A DNA stretch of 64,000 nt from Talinum fruticosum. Taxonomy: Eukaryota; Streptophyta; Magnoliopsida; Caryophyllales; Talinaceae. Positions 1-12,420 of the stretch are shown in pieces. Numbering within the stretch: position 1 is the first letter of the stretch; every line of letters starts with the position of its first letter. The stretch covers positions 3,162,001 to 3,226,000 of the forward strand of contig JAITYX010000054.1 in the NCBI GenBank assembly GCA_021018815.1. Direction: 5' to 3'. Position numbers and translations under genes: made by a program. Under the pieces are notes generated by a model that ran no database searches, was not told the origin of the DNA, and worked only from the letters and a program-made list of their open reading frames with translations.

Positions 1-1399
1 ATTTTCACTTAAAATTGCATATCTCCCAATCTACTCATCCAATGCATACCAAATTTTACAGGAAATTCTCATAAATTACCAGGAAGCTTCAGTAAATATT
101 ACAGGAATTTTGGGCTACACATGACAGCACAATAATGCAGACAGCAGGCTTTATTCACCGAAAAATCTGCACTAAATCATGAACTCAATTTTCCGATTTT
201 TCTCACTAAACCTATTCAAGCTATTCTCATCCAATTCTCAATAATCATGCTCAATAATGCTTAAAAATCACAAATTCAGAACTAGACATCACATAATCAC
301 AACATGCTCTTTGATTCGTGAGTTGCTAGTTTCGTGAATTTAGGCTTCTAACTACTTCAATTAGCTTAGGGTTTCCAATTTCATGCTTCGAATTCATGTT
401 CAATCCACCTAATTCATTTTATTTCTTAGAGGATGAATTCAGATTACTCACCTTAAATTCTTAGAGATTCTAAGAATTCGGTTATGGAAGGTTTTCGGAT
501 TGGGTTTCGATTTGGGTTTTGCTTTCTCTTCGCCTTTCGATTTCTAGTCTAGCTCCCGCTCCCTCAAACCTTCTTCTTGCCTCGACCCTCTGCTTCTTCC
601 TTTCGCTGCCTCGGTCCCGATCTCCGACTTCCCTGTTTCGGTCCGATTCCGGTCCTCTTCGTCCCCCTCCTCGCGCTCACCGGCCGTCGGCCGCTGTTCC
701 GTGCTCACCGATCGCCTTCCTCGGCCCTCACGTTCGCTGGCCGCAAAACCCCTTCGGTCCCCTCTTTCACTCGGTCTCTCTACTCTTCCCTTTCCTCTTC
801 CTCTCGCTGCTTTGCTCGCGTTCGCCGGCGGCCTTTCCTTCGTTCGCCGTTCGGCTCGCCGGCCTCCGGCCGCTTTCCTCTCTCTCGCTTCGCTCGCTCG
901 CCCTCGCCCGATCTCCCTTCTCTTGCTTTCCCCTGCTTCTCCTTCTTTCATTTCCCTTCCCCTCTCGGTCTCCCTCTCGCTCTCTTTCCCCTTTGCTCGC
1001 TTCTGCATCTTTCCTCTGCTCGCCTCTCTTGTTTTCCTTGCTCTGTTTCTCCTCCTTCTTTCCTTCTAATGTCTCGGTCCCCTCCCTCTCCTGGTACTCT
1101 CTCTCTCTTCATGGCTCCCTCAAAGAAGGCCACCCTATCTTCTCACTTTACACTAATCCACTTCCAAACCCAACACTTAATCCTCCTCTCTTTAATTCAT
1201 CTCGCCAACAAATCCAGACCATCTCCTTCCCATTTCTCATTTTCTTTTTCTTTTTATTCTAATTGGGCCCAACTTCAATTTCAATAGGCCCAATAAGCTA
1301 GCCCATGCTCGGGTTTCAGTTCTCGGGTTTCTAATTCCGACTCGAAAAATTCTAATAATTCACTACCAGTGCAAGCACTCGAAATCTCGGGGTCTCACA
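1..1399 (-). repeat. Partial LTR of a Ty3-type element, cut by the window start
   Basis: The right edge reads CGGGGTCTCACA, close to the CGGGGTGTTACA edge of the LTRs at 56030 and 63460. A GC- and CT-rich island at about 520-1260 matches the islands of the other LTRs in placement, and on the minus strand it is followed by a donor-like AAGGTGAGT near 453. That donor and the TGTGAGACCCCGAG start on the minus strand favour minus orientation. The long overlapping frames in the island are by-products of base composition. The left end lies outside the window, so neither length nor target duplication can be tested. Confidence 0.45.
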
Positions 1400-1812
1400 T
1401 TCTCACACCCTAAAAACATTATCTTTAAGTTTTCATCTATGTCCGACCCACTTAGAAAGCTTGTCCCGAGTTAACACTTATTTTGGGTTTCGACTCACTC
1501 AAATAGACTCAGTAAGAAAATTTTGGCTAAATAGTTTTATGAGTTTAACTTGTTATTTTCACTATCCCGTTCGAAGATCAAATTTGAATTACGAGTGTCA
1601 ATTCTAATTTAAACTAGAATTATTTAACCGAAATTGTTTTAGATTGGAAAATGATGAATTGTGTCTATATATTTATCTAACTCATTTGTCATCTAAAGAT
1701 AGACACAAATGGAATTGAAATATATTGTATATTAGACTTAAAAATTCTATTTGATTTGATTAAGGATATTCTGCGTTTAAATTATTTAAATTAATTAACA
1801 TCCTTAACTAAT
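1400..1812. other. No gene seen
   Basis: AT-rich sequence without a coding frame or a recognisable element end. It may be host DNA or old repeat between two LTR remnants. Confidence 0.5.
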
Positions 1813-2745
1813 GTTGGACCAAGTATTTTTATGCCTTGAGTACCACTTTGGTTTATTTTGCAGGTTCATAAAATTTAATTTATCTCAATTGAAAAGCAAA
1901 AACAACCGGTTTCTTACCGTTTAACGTCGGCTGACGTAAAAGTCGTATTTTCAGCGAGTGCTCGGACACTCGTATAAGGGTTGTTTGTTACTATTTCCGA
2001 TAAACTTCAACTTTGAATCTAACGGTTGTTTCCACGCTAAATTTCAACCACAACAAGTGGGTTGGATTACTTTTTGAGCCAAGGATCAATGCACAACATC
2101 TATCTCCACAATGGTACTTTTTCCGAGGGACGGAAATTATTCGTTACAACGGCTAGTTACCCTCTTCAATCAAGCCTAAGGCACAAAGGCTCTCTCGCAT
2201 TGCAGATTAAAAGTAGAAGTCACTTTACAACACTAAGAGGATTGATGGAACACAACTCTCAACTTATACACTCAATCTTTCTAGCTTTTCAACTCTCGGT
2301 ATTCTCAACTTTTGAGTTGAAACAACAAGTCTTGAAATCGGTTATATTCTTACTTACACAATTCTTTTGTAATTTCCCTTGATTGAGCTGTAAGGGGTAA
2401 CTTAGCTCAGCTTGTCCCTAACTCGTAAAAGGTATATCGGTTAGGAAGAATTAGGGCGGATAAGGGATCTTCCGTGCCTTGGAAAAATTTGTATTAAATT
2501 GTCTAAGGGAACAATTCAAAGAGTCAATCCTTGTATTTTATGGATTCAAAATAGTGTATTTGACTTGATATTTGGATTGATACTAGTCGTGATTTTCTGC
2601 CCTAGAGGGTTTCCACGTAGATTCTCTTGTGCTTACTCTTTCGAGTTTGACTTGAGCACAAATTTTTAATATTTCTATATAATTTCCTTCACACCCTATT
2701 CATCCCCCTCTCTATAGTGATTCAGAATCTCGGAACTCAAACCTT
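1813..2745 (+). repeat. Copia-like (Sirevirus-type) LTR remnant
   Basis: The stretch begins TGTTGGACCAAG. Near its end it has the succession that I associate with plant Sirevirus LTRs: GTTTCCACGTAGA, a line with CTTGTG, then CACACCCTATTCATCC followed by CCCCTCT. No gag or pol of this lineage follows, so it is either a solo LTR or a fragment. I could not find matching target duplications. The assignment rests on the motif order alone. Confidence 0.35.
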
Positions 2746-5700
2746 CAAAAATGATAATCATGTTATCCCCTAGTCTCTCGAGGGGGATGGCGGTAATGCC
2801 CCTTACATAACTTCGTTTTCTGCTATGCTATTATGGTTTGTATATATTATGTGTAGAGTTTAATAATGATCAAATTGGGGGCATTACGTAAGTGGTATCG
2901 AGCTAAAGTTGTGACTTTGGGATATAAGTATAGAAATACAATGGAGTTCATTAGGGAGCAAAAAGGTTTGTATAGGTATGATGGATTACAACGATACAAT
3001 TTGGGGTTCCAACGAATTATTAATGATGAGAGTTGGGCTAGTGTGGTACTTATCATACATAGGTGGGCAAGTGCGTAGTTTACATTGATGAATATTTGGT
3101 TTTTAATGGGGTGGCAAATATATGATAAAGTATAAAAGATTTTAATAATGAGGAAATGGAAGAATCATGGAGTACATGATTAGAGAGCAACAACAAAAGT
3201 AAAGTTGCATGGAACCCATGAACGTTAAGGACGATAAGGAGTTAGAGAATTTGAAGCCAAGGATAATCAACCCTTAAAATAAAATGATAATGTTGTTGAA
3301 AACCACGCACAAGAAAACAATGTGACCCTATACCAACATAGTCAATTAACCAAAAGTCTCCAACTATAACCAAACAAGCAAACTAGGAACTTGCTAATGT
3401 TATGCAAAATCTGCCGCCGGCCACCTTTGCCGACGCCACTAGCCACCATCGACAACCCGCTTCGGAAACCTCTAACATTCCCACCACCTTTTTCCCACTT
3501 CGTAAAATATGTGTTTTCTCCAACTTTTATTCTTAAGTAAATTTAATTATTTATGTTTCAAATGAATAATTATAGAAATAAATATGAGTTGGGAAATTAT
3601 TTGTAGTAGAATTGTAATATTGGAGAAAAAAATAAAATATGAATATTTATGTAAATTGGGTTAAATAAGAAAAAGAAGATATTAAGAAATCGATAAAGTT
3701 TTAAGATTATATGAGATCATGTATGGAGCTTGTGCAAAAATTAAATTACAGTACTAAAGAATATTATTTTGGGATATTAAGAATTTAGTTAAGCTATAGA
3801 AAGGCTCATGAGTACTGGTTTAGTAGAAGTTATGTTATGCTAACCTATGATTTATATATGAATGATAATATAAATATTAAGAAGTTGGAAAATTTATTCT
3901 GATGTAAAATGTGATTGAGTGAAAATCAGAACATTGGATCAAGTTGGATAAATTAGGTTATCGAAAAAGTATATAAAGTTTTGAATAAAGAATGATATTA
4001 GAACTTTATAAGATTGCATGGAATTGGAGGGCAAATAAATGGAAGCAAACAAGAAGAAAATCTAACTTTATAAAAGAAATTTATAATTATAGTTCATTAA
4101 GTGCAGGCAATTATAAAATGATATGTTATTAGAACATGAAAATTAATAAAATTTTGCTTGCGAACACGGAGACTAAATCTAAGAAAGGATTCGAACAGGG
4201 GTCTAAAAGGACTGTCTATCATCTCAAGGTACGTTATTGTGTGTACCTTTCTAGAATCTTTCACTTTATTAATAAGTTTAAGGTTTAAATTTGATTATTT
4301 TTAACCTAACAGGACCCACTTCATAGCTTATAGCAAATAGTTCACAATAATTTACCGATACAATCGCAGCTCAAAGGGCCCCTCCCCGATCGTTCGAGAT
4401 CAATGAATTGTTTATACATATATGATGATTTGATATAATCTCCATGGAAACACATGTACATATGGGTTTTAAACTATGACAAAAATAAGTGCTTAATAAA
4501 TTTACTAGAGTTATTCACATGAATTGCTTTTGAAACCGACTTTAAACATTTACGCACGCTTATCGGCTCTTATAAATATATTTTTAAAGTACAAGGGTAA
4601 CATGTTGGGCCTATGGCACATTATTGTTTTCAGTTTTCTTAATTGTTTTTAGGGAGAGAAAACATGCTAACATTCAGCAAAAAGGGACAGGGAAAAGGAA
4701 CCAGAAAATGTTGACTCGGAACAGTTGATTGTACTTTAACTCTCACTCTTGATGTTAGCTTTTAATGGTTGACTTTTGATCAAGAAGTCTCTATGGATTG
4801 AATTCGCTTGTGGAGTGTTATCCATGTTGACGGGTACTTCGCTAAAATGGTAATTTGTCTTTTGGGGGAAATAACTCATGTGTAGTGGTTTGAGTAATGT
4901 AAATATTGGTTATGGTGTTATGGAACTCTAAGTTGAGTACTCGATGAAAACAAAAATGATTATCATGTTATCGTATTTTTATTGTTTAGCCTAGTCTCTC
5001 GAGGAGGGACGATGATAACACCCCCTTACATAACTTGGTTTTCCACTGCATTATTATGGTGTGTTTGTCTCGATGAGTAGAGTTTAATTATGATCAAATT
5101 CAGGGCGTTGTAGAAGTGGTATCATAGCCAAAGTTGTGACTTTGGGATATAATATAGAAATACAATAGAGTTGTTTGGGGAATAAAAAGGTTTGTTTGGG
5201 TATGATGGATTACAAGATACTATTTGGGGTTCCAACGAATTATTAATGAAGAGAGTTGAGCTAATGTGGTACTTATTATACATAGGCGTGCAAGTGCATA
5301 GTTTACATTAATGAATATTTGGGTTTAATAAGGTTGCAAATATATGATGAAGTATAAAAGATTTTTATTATGAGGAAATGGAAGAAACACGGAGTACATG
5401 ATTAGAGAATAATAATAAAAGTAAAGTTCCATGGAACCCGTGAAAGCTAGGGACAACAAGGAAGAAGTTTGAGAATCCGATGCCAAGCATAATCGACCCA
5501 TGATATAAAATGTGCGTATATTTGAATATGTGTAAAGTATGCCAAACATAGCAACCTTATAAATAATTCAAATACATTGAAGTTTGCATAGATTAGACAT
5601 ATATAAGCTAGTGTTACTTATTTAACTAGCTGAATAATAATAGTAATAAATAAATAAATAATGAAAAAAACACATAAGGAGAGTTGATAATTTCATCATT

Positions 5701-6712
5701 TGTTGAATAGCATGTCGAACTAGAATGAGAATGTTGTTGGAAACAATGTGCAAGAAAACAATGCAGAGCCTTTGCCAACCTAATCAATTAACTAATAGTC
5801 TCAAATAGGGACCCCACAAGCAAATGAGAAATCCGGTAATGTTATGAAAACTCCTGAAAATTGTTAGGATTTGGGGGAGTACTCAATGATTTAGATCTGA
5901 AGCTTTTAGGAAGAATTGTAGCTGAAGTGAAAAAAAGGTTTAGTGCATCAAACTCTGAAAAATTAGGAAAAGAAACTAAACTCTTTGACCGGGTCACAAA
6001 ACAAAACCCCAAAACATATGATGGCAAGATGGACCCTGTTATTTTAGAGGAATGGATAAGACAAATGGAAAAGATATTTGATGTGGTGTAAGTTCCTGGC
6101 AACAAACACATAAACATTAGGGATTTCTACCTCATTGGACAAGCCGGCACTTAGTAGGGAACAGTAAAATCCACTCTTCAAGCATCCTGAAGCAACTTGG
6201 GAAAAGTTCTTTGAGAAATTAAGAGCTTGGTTCTAACTAGTACCTCTACAAACGCAAAAACAAAACAGGTTTCTTGGAGTTACAAGTAAGGTAATTTGTC
6301 AATAATGGAATATGCTATCAACAAGTTTGATAACATTTGAGATTCTCCCAAGAATATGTGGTGAATTATTTTTTTGGTGTAGAAGAGGGGTGAAGCCCCT
6401 CGAATATATGGTCACCGATCATATAAAAATGACAAGAATATTTGAGGAGAGATTAACCCCTATATCAAGAATTATTTGACAGGACAACCAATGGAAAAAA
6501 GCCAAGAATTATATAAACGCGCAGCCAAGATAGAGCGGGTGAAAAATGAATTGAGGAAGACATGTTTGGGTACTTCTAAGAAAAGATGGAATGAGAAGGG
6601 AGACGTAAGGGAGTAGACAACTAACAAGAAACCTATAACAATTGGAACTAAAACTCAAGACTTAACTGCTAACAAAAAGCAATGTGCTAAGTGTGTTCGG
6701 ATAAATCATGTC
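2746..6712 (+). mobile_element. Decayed Tekay-type copy with duplicated LTR-end/leader units
   Basis: Two similar blocks, about 2750-3440 and 4950-5850, each carry the LTR tail (CTAGTCTCTCGAG, then CTTACATAACTT), a primer site (TGGTATCGAGC at 2893; TGGTATCATAGCC at 5117) and the same leader. Between them about 3500-5112 is LTR sequence related to the solo LTR at 53640: both have AGGTACGTTATTG and a TTTTTAGGGA site. After the second leader come gag remnants to about 6712, where an unrelated LTR-like repeat begins. The order LTR end-leader-LTR-leader-gag fits unequal recombination or a nested insertion. Confidence 0.6.
5841..6712 (+). pseudogene. Broken gag of a Tekay-type element
   Basis: Frame 5861-6091 contains KTYDGKMDPVILEEWIRQME, the plant Ty3 gag capsid signature also seen in the gag at 25.1 kb. 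It continues in shifted frames with YLTGQPMEKSQELYKRA near 6475 and ends in a lone zinc-knuckle start, CAKCVRINH, at about 6683-6709. Several stops and frameshifts make it non-functional. The frame is lost just after the histidine of the knuckle, where the sequence changes to the repeat at 6713. No protease or reverse transcriptase follows. Confidence 0.75.
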
Positions 6713-8230
6713 TTAGACCCAGGAGCGCTGAAGGTTCGGACATCCCCATTGAGCTTTAGGCCTAACAACGGTCAAGGTCTAGACAACTAATTAAACTTCA
6801 GACCCAATAGTGGTCAAGGTTCACACACCATGCCAAGACTTCAGGACCTCCCCATGGCCAAGTCAAGGAAGCACATTTGAAACATGAACTAGTTACGAGA
6901 TAATTTTCAGTGTAACGCTTGAATCTATTTACATTTGATTATCAACTAAATAAACCGTTAGTGCAGAAAGTTTTAGCCAAGCTTCGGATCAAGAAATAAT
7001 CAAGCTTCAACAAAATTATCGAGCTTTAGGACATTGACCAAGCCTAGCTCAGGACTCGGTTAGCCGGATTGCGGAATGCATGAATCGCGATCAAGTCCAA
7101 GCCAACTTTTGGAGTTAAGGTTCAACAACAGCCAATTCCGAACACCTTGAATCGATCGGCGTCCGTAGTGACGCTAAAAATAAGATAAGTACCCTTTAGT
7201 GTCTACTTTGACCCCTCGTCTTTCAACGTCTCGTCATAGTGGAGCTAACCGTATACGCCAAAAACGTATCACCCTTATCTCTTTTATTTGTGTCATTTAT
7301 TTTGTTAACCTGGTGATGAAATCCCGACTCTGTTTGCAAACTCGAATCATGATCGTGGTCTAATCAATGTGACAGAAGCCGATAAACCACAAAAATCCAT
7401 TAGCACCACAAAAATCAGCTTTTTGCTTGGGCCAACATACAAACCCATTTTCTTTTGGCCTAACTAAGCCCGGTTTGGGCTACCAATCAAGAACCCAAAT
7501 CAACATCATGTTTCAATCAAACTTATGCATCAAAAGCAACATTTCACTCTCAGCATTCAAGCATAACATGAACCTCAAGTGTCCTTATGATGTCAACGCC
7601 GGTGCCACGTTTTCGGACTTAATTTTCCAAGATGCTGCATTTTGTTCCTAGTGACCAACTAGGGCATGGAACCCAAGATGTTAGTATGACACGGCTTTGG
7701 ACCGGCATTGTGTTTCTAGGCTCCAATTGCCAAGACCCAAGCATTTTGTCCCCGGCACCCAACCGAGGCACGTAACCCTAGATGTTCGTACGAGGTTGTC
7801 TTGAAACCGGTGTTGCGTAGCTCGCCTTCCCTCTTGAGATTTTTGGTCCAAAAGGATTTTATTCGGTTCACACCCGCGGTCCTCACCGGTAAATCGGGCC
7901 TGGTTGAGTTACTTTGGATGGTCAGTATTGCAATTTTAGGTCATTTTTATGACCTAAGTTTCTTCTATAAATAAAGGACTTGATCCCTCATTTTTTGCTA
8001 CTATGTTTTTAGCTAAGGGTTGCTACATTCAGCTAGCAAACACTCGCTAAGCTAAAAATACTTCTATCATTCTCTTCCACTCTCTCCTCTCTCCATTTCG
8101 CCATACCGTTACACATTTCCTAATCTTACACTTCACAAACAGACCTTCTTCGTCCTTCTTTTGAGCTTACTACCATGTTGTTACACTACCGGATTTCATT
8201 CGTGATCCAAGTTCGATAGGTTGGACAACC
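6713..8230 (+). repeat. LTR-like repeat with a 42-bp tandem array
   Basis: It starts TGTCTTAGACCC at about 6711, right after the broken gag, and opens with about three imperfect 42-bp units built round GAGCTTTAGGCC and GGTCAAGGTTC (about 6715-6840). A TATA-like CTATAAATAAAGG lies at about 7968, followed by a CT-rich leader-like stretch, so the block looks like an LTR read on the plus strand. An inverted copy of the first 350 bp lies at 13545-14000. I see no coding domain. Its right edge is uncertain. Confidence 0.4.
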
Positions 8231-8724
8231 CTGAGGGTGCCGGATCCGCTTTTCAATCCTCTTATTGGTTTTTTTTTATTTATTTATGTTTTTTAGTGCG
8301 TTCTATATTATGGATCAAATTTGTAATTGCTTTTAATTCCTTCTCGCCCTCTATAAATTTTATTTCTTTTAGCTTTCCTTTTCACTTTCTTTACTACTTT
8401 TCTACTTGTTTATTTACCTCTTTCTTAGCATGTTTTGGTTGATTTAATTTCAGCATTTCACATGTTGTATACTTGATTAATAACAATGTTTTTTAACTCA
8501 CAACTTAAACTATTAAAGGTCGTCTATTGAACAGAAGAATGGAGAGCTTATCTCTTCATTTTATACTAGCATATTACAATTATAGTTAAACTTGAGATTT
8601 AAAATTGAGCGGAATAGTTAAAAGATGAAAATACCCTTATATTATCTCAACTCTCCTCCCCCTTTAACTCCGACACCCTCGCTCTCTCGCTTCCCCTCTC
8701 CCTCTCCCTCTAATTCTCTCTCTC

Positions 8725-9032
8725 ACCTCGACCCCCACCAAACTCTCCTCCAAGAAGGACGACATTGACATCACCTTCTTCGACAAGGTCAACCCGGAAG
8801 AAGAAATCACCTTCGACCCGCTGGAGAAGCCCGAAGGGTTCCTGCCCCGTTCGAGTCGGAGGATGAAATTGCTCCCGCTTATGAGGAGCTCTATAGTCCG
8901 GGGTTACATGGAGAGTCTTACCTTGGGAATAGCGTCTATGTTATGGACTCCAAGGTGAAGAAGACTACCGAGTTCGGGTCTAAAGCCAAGAAAGAGAAAG
9001 TTCGTGATGGGTTTGAGGAGAGTGTTGTTCGT
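8725..9032 (+). pseudogene. RPS5: Captured exon 1 of nuclear plastid ribosomal protein uS5 gene
   Basis: The reading starts with [19 protein letters not shown] (about 8761-8817) and continues, after a one-base loss near 8848, with [24 protein letters not shown] and [12 protein letters not shown] up to a splice donor GTATGA at 9033. I recognise these as the N-terminal extension of nuclear-encoded chloroplast 30S protein uS5, just before its RNA-binding domain. The ribosomal core (about 170 residues) is absent. Intron-like sequence runs on to 9325, so genomic DNA rather than mRNA was captured. Inverted transposon ends on both sides explain how it got here. The frameshift and the missing core rule out a functional ribosomal protein. 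Confidence 0.75.
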
Positions 9033-9325
9033 GTATGATTTTTCAGTCATTTTGGCTTTAGGATTCTTTTTTCATTGATTTTGTTTTTGGGTTAATGTTA
9101 ATTAGGAACTGGATGTGTTTTTGTTTGTTTGAGTTCGAATTGGTAGTAATTTCGGATAGGAATTTGAATTGGTGATATCTTTGGTAGTTTATTTTGTTGG
9201 GTTTAGTCTGTTTGAGCTAAAAATGGTATTGTAATAGTAAATTTTTGAATTGTAGTTTTGAAAGTTGAATTTAGGATATATTTTTTGAGTTACTAAGGTT
9301 TCATTTTTTTGCGTGGATTTGTATG

Positions 9326-12036
9326 TGTAACAACCCGACCCTAAACCACATTGTTTATTTAATTAATTCATTAATTATAAGATTTATATGATTGAGTGCG
9401 TGCACTTCAATTCGACATTTTATATTTAAAGTATTTTTATACATGCGTTATGCCGTTAAGGCGACGAAGTGGCCCTAATAAAAATCTCATAATAAAGTTA
9501 TAATTTGTGAACGTCATGGTTAAAATAAAATTAAAAAGTAACAATAATAATAATAATAAATAAATAAATAAATAAAGGTAAACATATAAAAATAAAAGTA
9601 AAAAAATGAAATAAATAAGCCAGATTTTTTTAGAAAAATCCAAATATAAGAATTATACTGGAATTAAGTAGAAAAAAAAAAAAAAAAAGAAAGAAGTGAG
9701 GCGGTTAAAACCAAAATAATCGGGCTTCAATTCACTTGCCTTACTCGCTTCGCTCCTCCCGTTCCCCGCTTCCCCTGCTCATCCCTCTTCCCCTGCTCCT
9801 CCCTTTCCCTCGCTTCCTCTTCCTCGCGGCACTTCTCCGGCCAGCGACAGCTGGCGACGCCGGCGGGAGACCGGCGCCGGTCGTCCCCGTCCCTCTCTCG
9901 TCTCGCTTCCTCCCTTTCTCGCGCTCTCGCCGTCTCTCTCTGCCTCCCGCTAGGCGCTGCAGGGTTTCCCGCCGCGGCCACCTGACGGCCAACCACTAGC
10001 CGAAGTTCATCGCCACCTCTGCCGGGCGGTTGCTGGTGCGGTTGCCGACCACCATCACCTCTCGCTCGTCCTCCTCAACTTCTCCTCTTCGAATCGAAGG
10101 TAAACATGCTAAACCCTAAAGTTATCAAGTTTCGATTTATTTAGGCAATTGTAACTATAAATTGAAGCATATGACTTAGAAGTATGTGTTGAGTGAATTT
10201 GAAGATTGATTTTGAGAAATTCGATTTGGTGTGGATGGTGGAGTTGTGGCTTTGATGGATTGATTATGTATAAATGCGAAGGAATGAAACTGTTATTGAG
10301 AAATTATAATGTAGAGAACGAAATTAGGGATGTTTAGTTATTTAATTGAGTAATGGATGAATTCCGAGATTTTGGAGAATGACCGTATTGAGCAAACGTA
10401 GGGCGAGTATATGCATAGGTTGAACTGGCTAATGTGTAACTGCAGAAATTTGAGAAAATAGTTCAAATGTTAAGCATGCGTAATTGTGATTGCGAATGTG
10501 AGTTGTGGGGAAGTAATGCCCCGACCTTAAGTTGATATATGTATGAATTTGAGCAACATGGTTAATTGTGAAGCCTCCATGTAGAAAGGCATTGGTAGGT
10601 TGAGTAATCACTTAGTTATGGGTTTGAACTCGATGAAGTGAGAAATAAAGAAATTACGTTAGGAATAAGGGTCGAAGATAAGTTAGCCTTAGATAATTAA
10701 TCGAATTAGTTGCATCTATTTATAACAATAACAACGGCAATAATAATAATAACAATATTAACTATGAAGTGTTTAGGTACTTGTATACATGCATAAGTAT
10801 ATATATACATGTATATGCGTAATTTCATTTCTTAATTTGAGTCCGTAACGCATCACATCGTGCGAATATCACTTGCTTGATCTAGTCGACTACTTTAACG
10901 AGTACATGCTCAATCATGATCTAAACAGAATTAGTGCAAGGGAGTGGAGTAACAAAAATCTTAGCTTAATTGATTACATAACAAATAAAGAAAATAAATC
11001 AAATTACCAACGATTATACGAATTCAAGTATTAAAACTCAAGAAAAACCTTATTAACAAGGGAAATCTATTTGAAACGAACCGAGGCCACTTCGATTGCC
11101 GGAAAGTTAGTAACTTAAATTTTCATAAAAAGGGAGAAAGCAAACATCCTCAGCTCGAGTACGTTCATTGCCTCGTACCTTTCGAAAACTCACATGTTTC
11201 ATCAAATCTCAACATTTCTTATATATATAACTAATAATGAATCATTTGTAAATCAAGTTTTGCCACCTAAGCAAGTGGTCCCCGCCCAATTATCAATTAT
11301 CGGGGCTTATGCCCATCAATTATCAATAATCACGGCTTATGCCCAACTCGGGTTCTCGGTCGGCCCGGGAGGTATGCACCTTACTAAGATCGTATCAATT
11401 ATCAAGGGGCTCCGCTTTCGGATAATAACCGGCAAGCAAGTTTTAATTATATTCTCTCCCCCTGTTTTCAAACTAAAATGAATTGAAATGCGCGCGCTCA
11501 ATCAATGTGGTTCAAAATTGTTTTATCGTGCGGGAATGTTCGTATCGAGTTTCGACTCATTCTTTAAATTATTTTGATGTTTTTGTTTTTAGGAAAGGCA
11601 TCTGTTAACATGCCCTTCGCCTAAGAAGCTCGGTGGGAGCAAGACATAGCCGGATATTTCATTGCCATTGTCCTGTGATGGGTTAGATGCTCCCAGTGAT
11701 GCTCAACCTCACTAATTTTGGGTTTGATTTTGGGTTGTAGCTAGACATGGCGTAATTCCTTTTGTATTGGCTACTAATGTCCGTAAATATGTACTAGAAC
11801 CGTACTGTGGGGTTGATGTACTTAAGTAATCAGCATGACACTCTGCAACGTAACATTTAACGTTACCCAAACTTACTGAAGCCTAGCTGATGGACACTAG
11901 TTATTATGGTATTTCAATCTAGCCTTGTCCTCTTGTTAGGGCGGCGGTAACGCCTTCGGACGTTAACTTCCGCTGCGACCTGACCTAATGTTCTTGAGTT
12001 AGAGAATTATTAAGTGATGGTAACCGGGGCGTTACA
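9326..12036 (+). repeat. Solo LTR (Tekay type) with target duplication GTATG
   Basis: It begins TGTAACAACCCGACCC and ends GGGGCGTTACA, with GTATG immediately before (9321-9325) and after (12037-12041). No primer site, coding region or second LTR follows, so the internal part was lost by LTR-LTR recombination. The sequence matches the LTRs at 20644 and 29452 throughout: CT-rich GC island at 9735-10090, GAAGGTAAAC with a telobox, the block TCGGTCGGCCCGGGAGGT near 11356, and the TTTTTAGGAAA site near 11590. It sits inside the intron remnant of the captured uS5 gene. Confidence 0.9.
10100..11592 (+). promoter_or_regulatory. Candidate LTR-borne leader intron (solo LTR)
   Basis: The GC-rich island ends in GAAG followed by GTAAACATGCTAAACCCTAA (donor plus telobox). 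A T-rich TTTTGTTTTTAG acceptor stands at 11592, 1,493 bp on. The same pair occurs at equivalent places in the other LTRs. Splicing itself is inferred. Confidence 0.4.
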
Positions 12037-12420
12037 GTATGAAATTCTTTTAGTGGTAATAACTCGTTAAGTTTATGATTGCACATTTGAATTAGCGGCT
12101 GAATTTAAGAGAAAGGTTTAGCTTGTTAAGTTTATGAGCGAGAGTGGGAGGAAGGGAGAGAGAGGGAGAGAGATGCACTTTCCGGTCGGGGAGGAAGAGG
12201 GAGAGAAAGAGAGAGAGACTTAGAGAGAGCAAGGGTGTCATGTTAAAAGAGGGGAGATGTAAGGGTATTTTCATCTCTTAACTATTCCGGTCAACTTTAA
12301 AGCTCAAGTTTAACTATATTTATAATATGCTAGTAAAGTCGGGGGTTAAAAATTATTTTTCATAGGGCATTGGTAGAAAAATTATAACCTCATAGTACGA
12401 GGGGTAAGGATGTTAATAAT

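Larger units (their letters stand above)
8561..12339. mobile_element. Pack-MULE-like transposon with long inverted ends
   Basis: The left end (8561-8640, with TATAGTTAAACTTGAG and GATGAAAATACCCTTA) recurs inverted at 12260-12339. Similarity extends inward through the CT-rich tracts, giving inverted ends of about 80-150 bp. There is no transposase. The cargo is a captured nuclear gene fragment at 8725-9325, interrupted by a solo LTR at 9326-12036. Without the LTR the element is about 1.1 kb, typical of gene-capturing Mutator-like elements. The outermost bases and the expected 9-10-bp target duplication could not be fixed, so another superfamily with long inverted ends is possible. Confidence 0.6.

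Noticed and set aside
519..1287. Overlapping long frames of 236-247 residues on both strands
   Set aside because: They come from a CT- and GC-rich LTR island with few stop codons. They are serine/proline/arginine-rich, have no domain and are open in several frames at once.
9727..9999. Three overlapping frames of 83-89 residues
   Set aside because: GC island of the solo LTR at 9326, the same composition effect.
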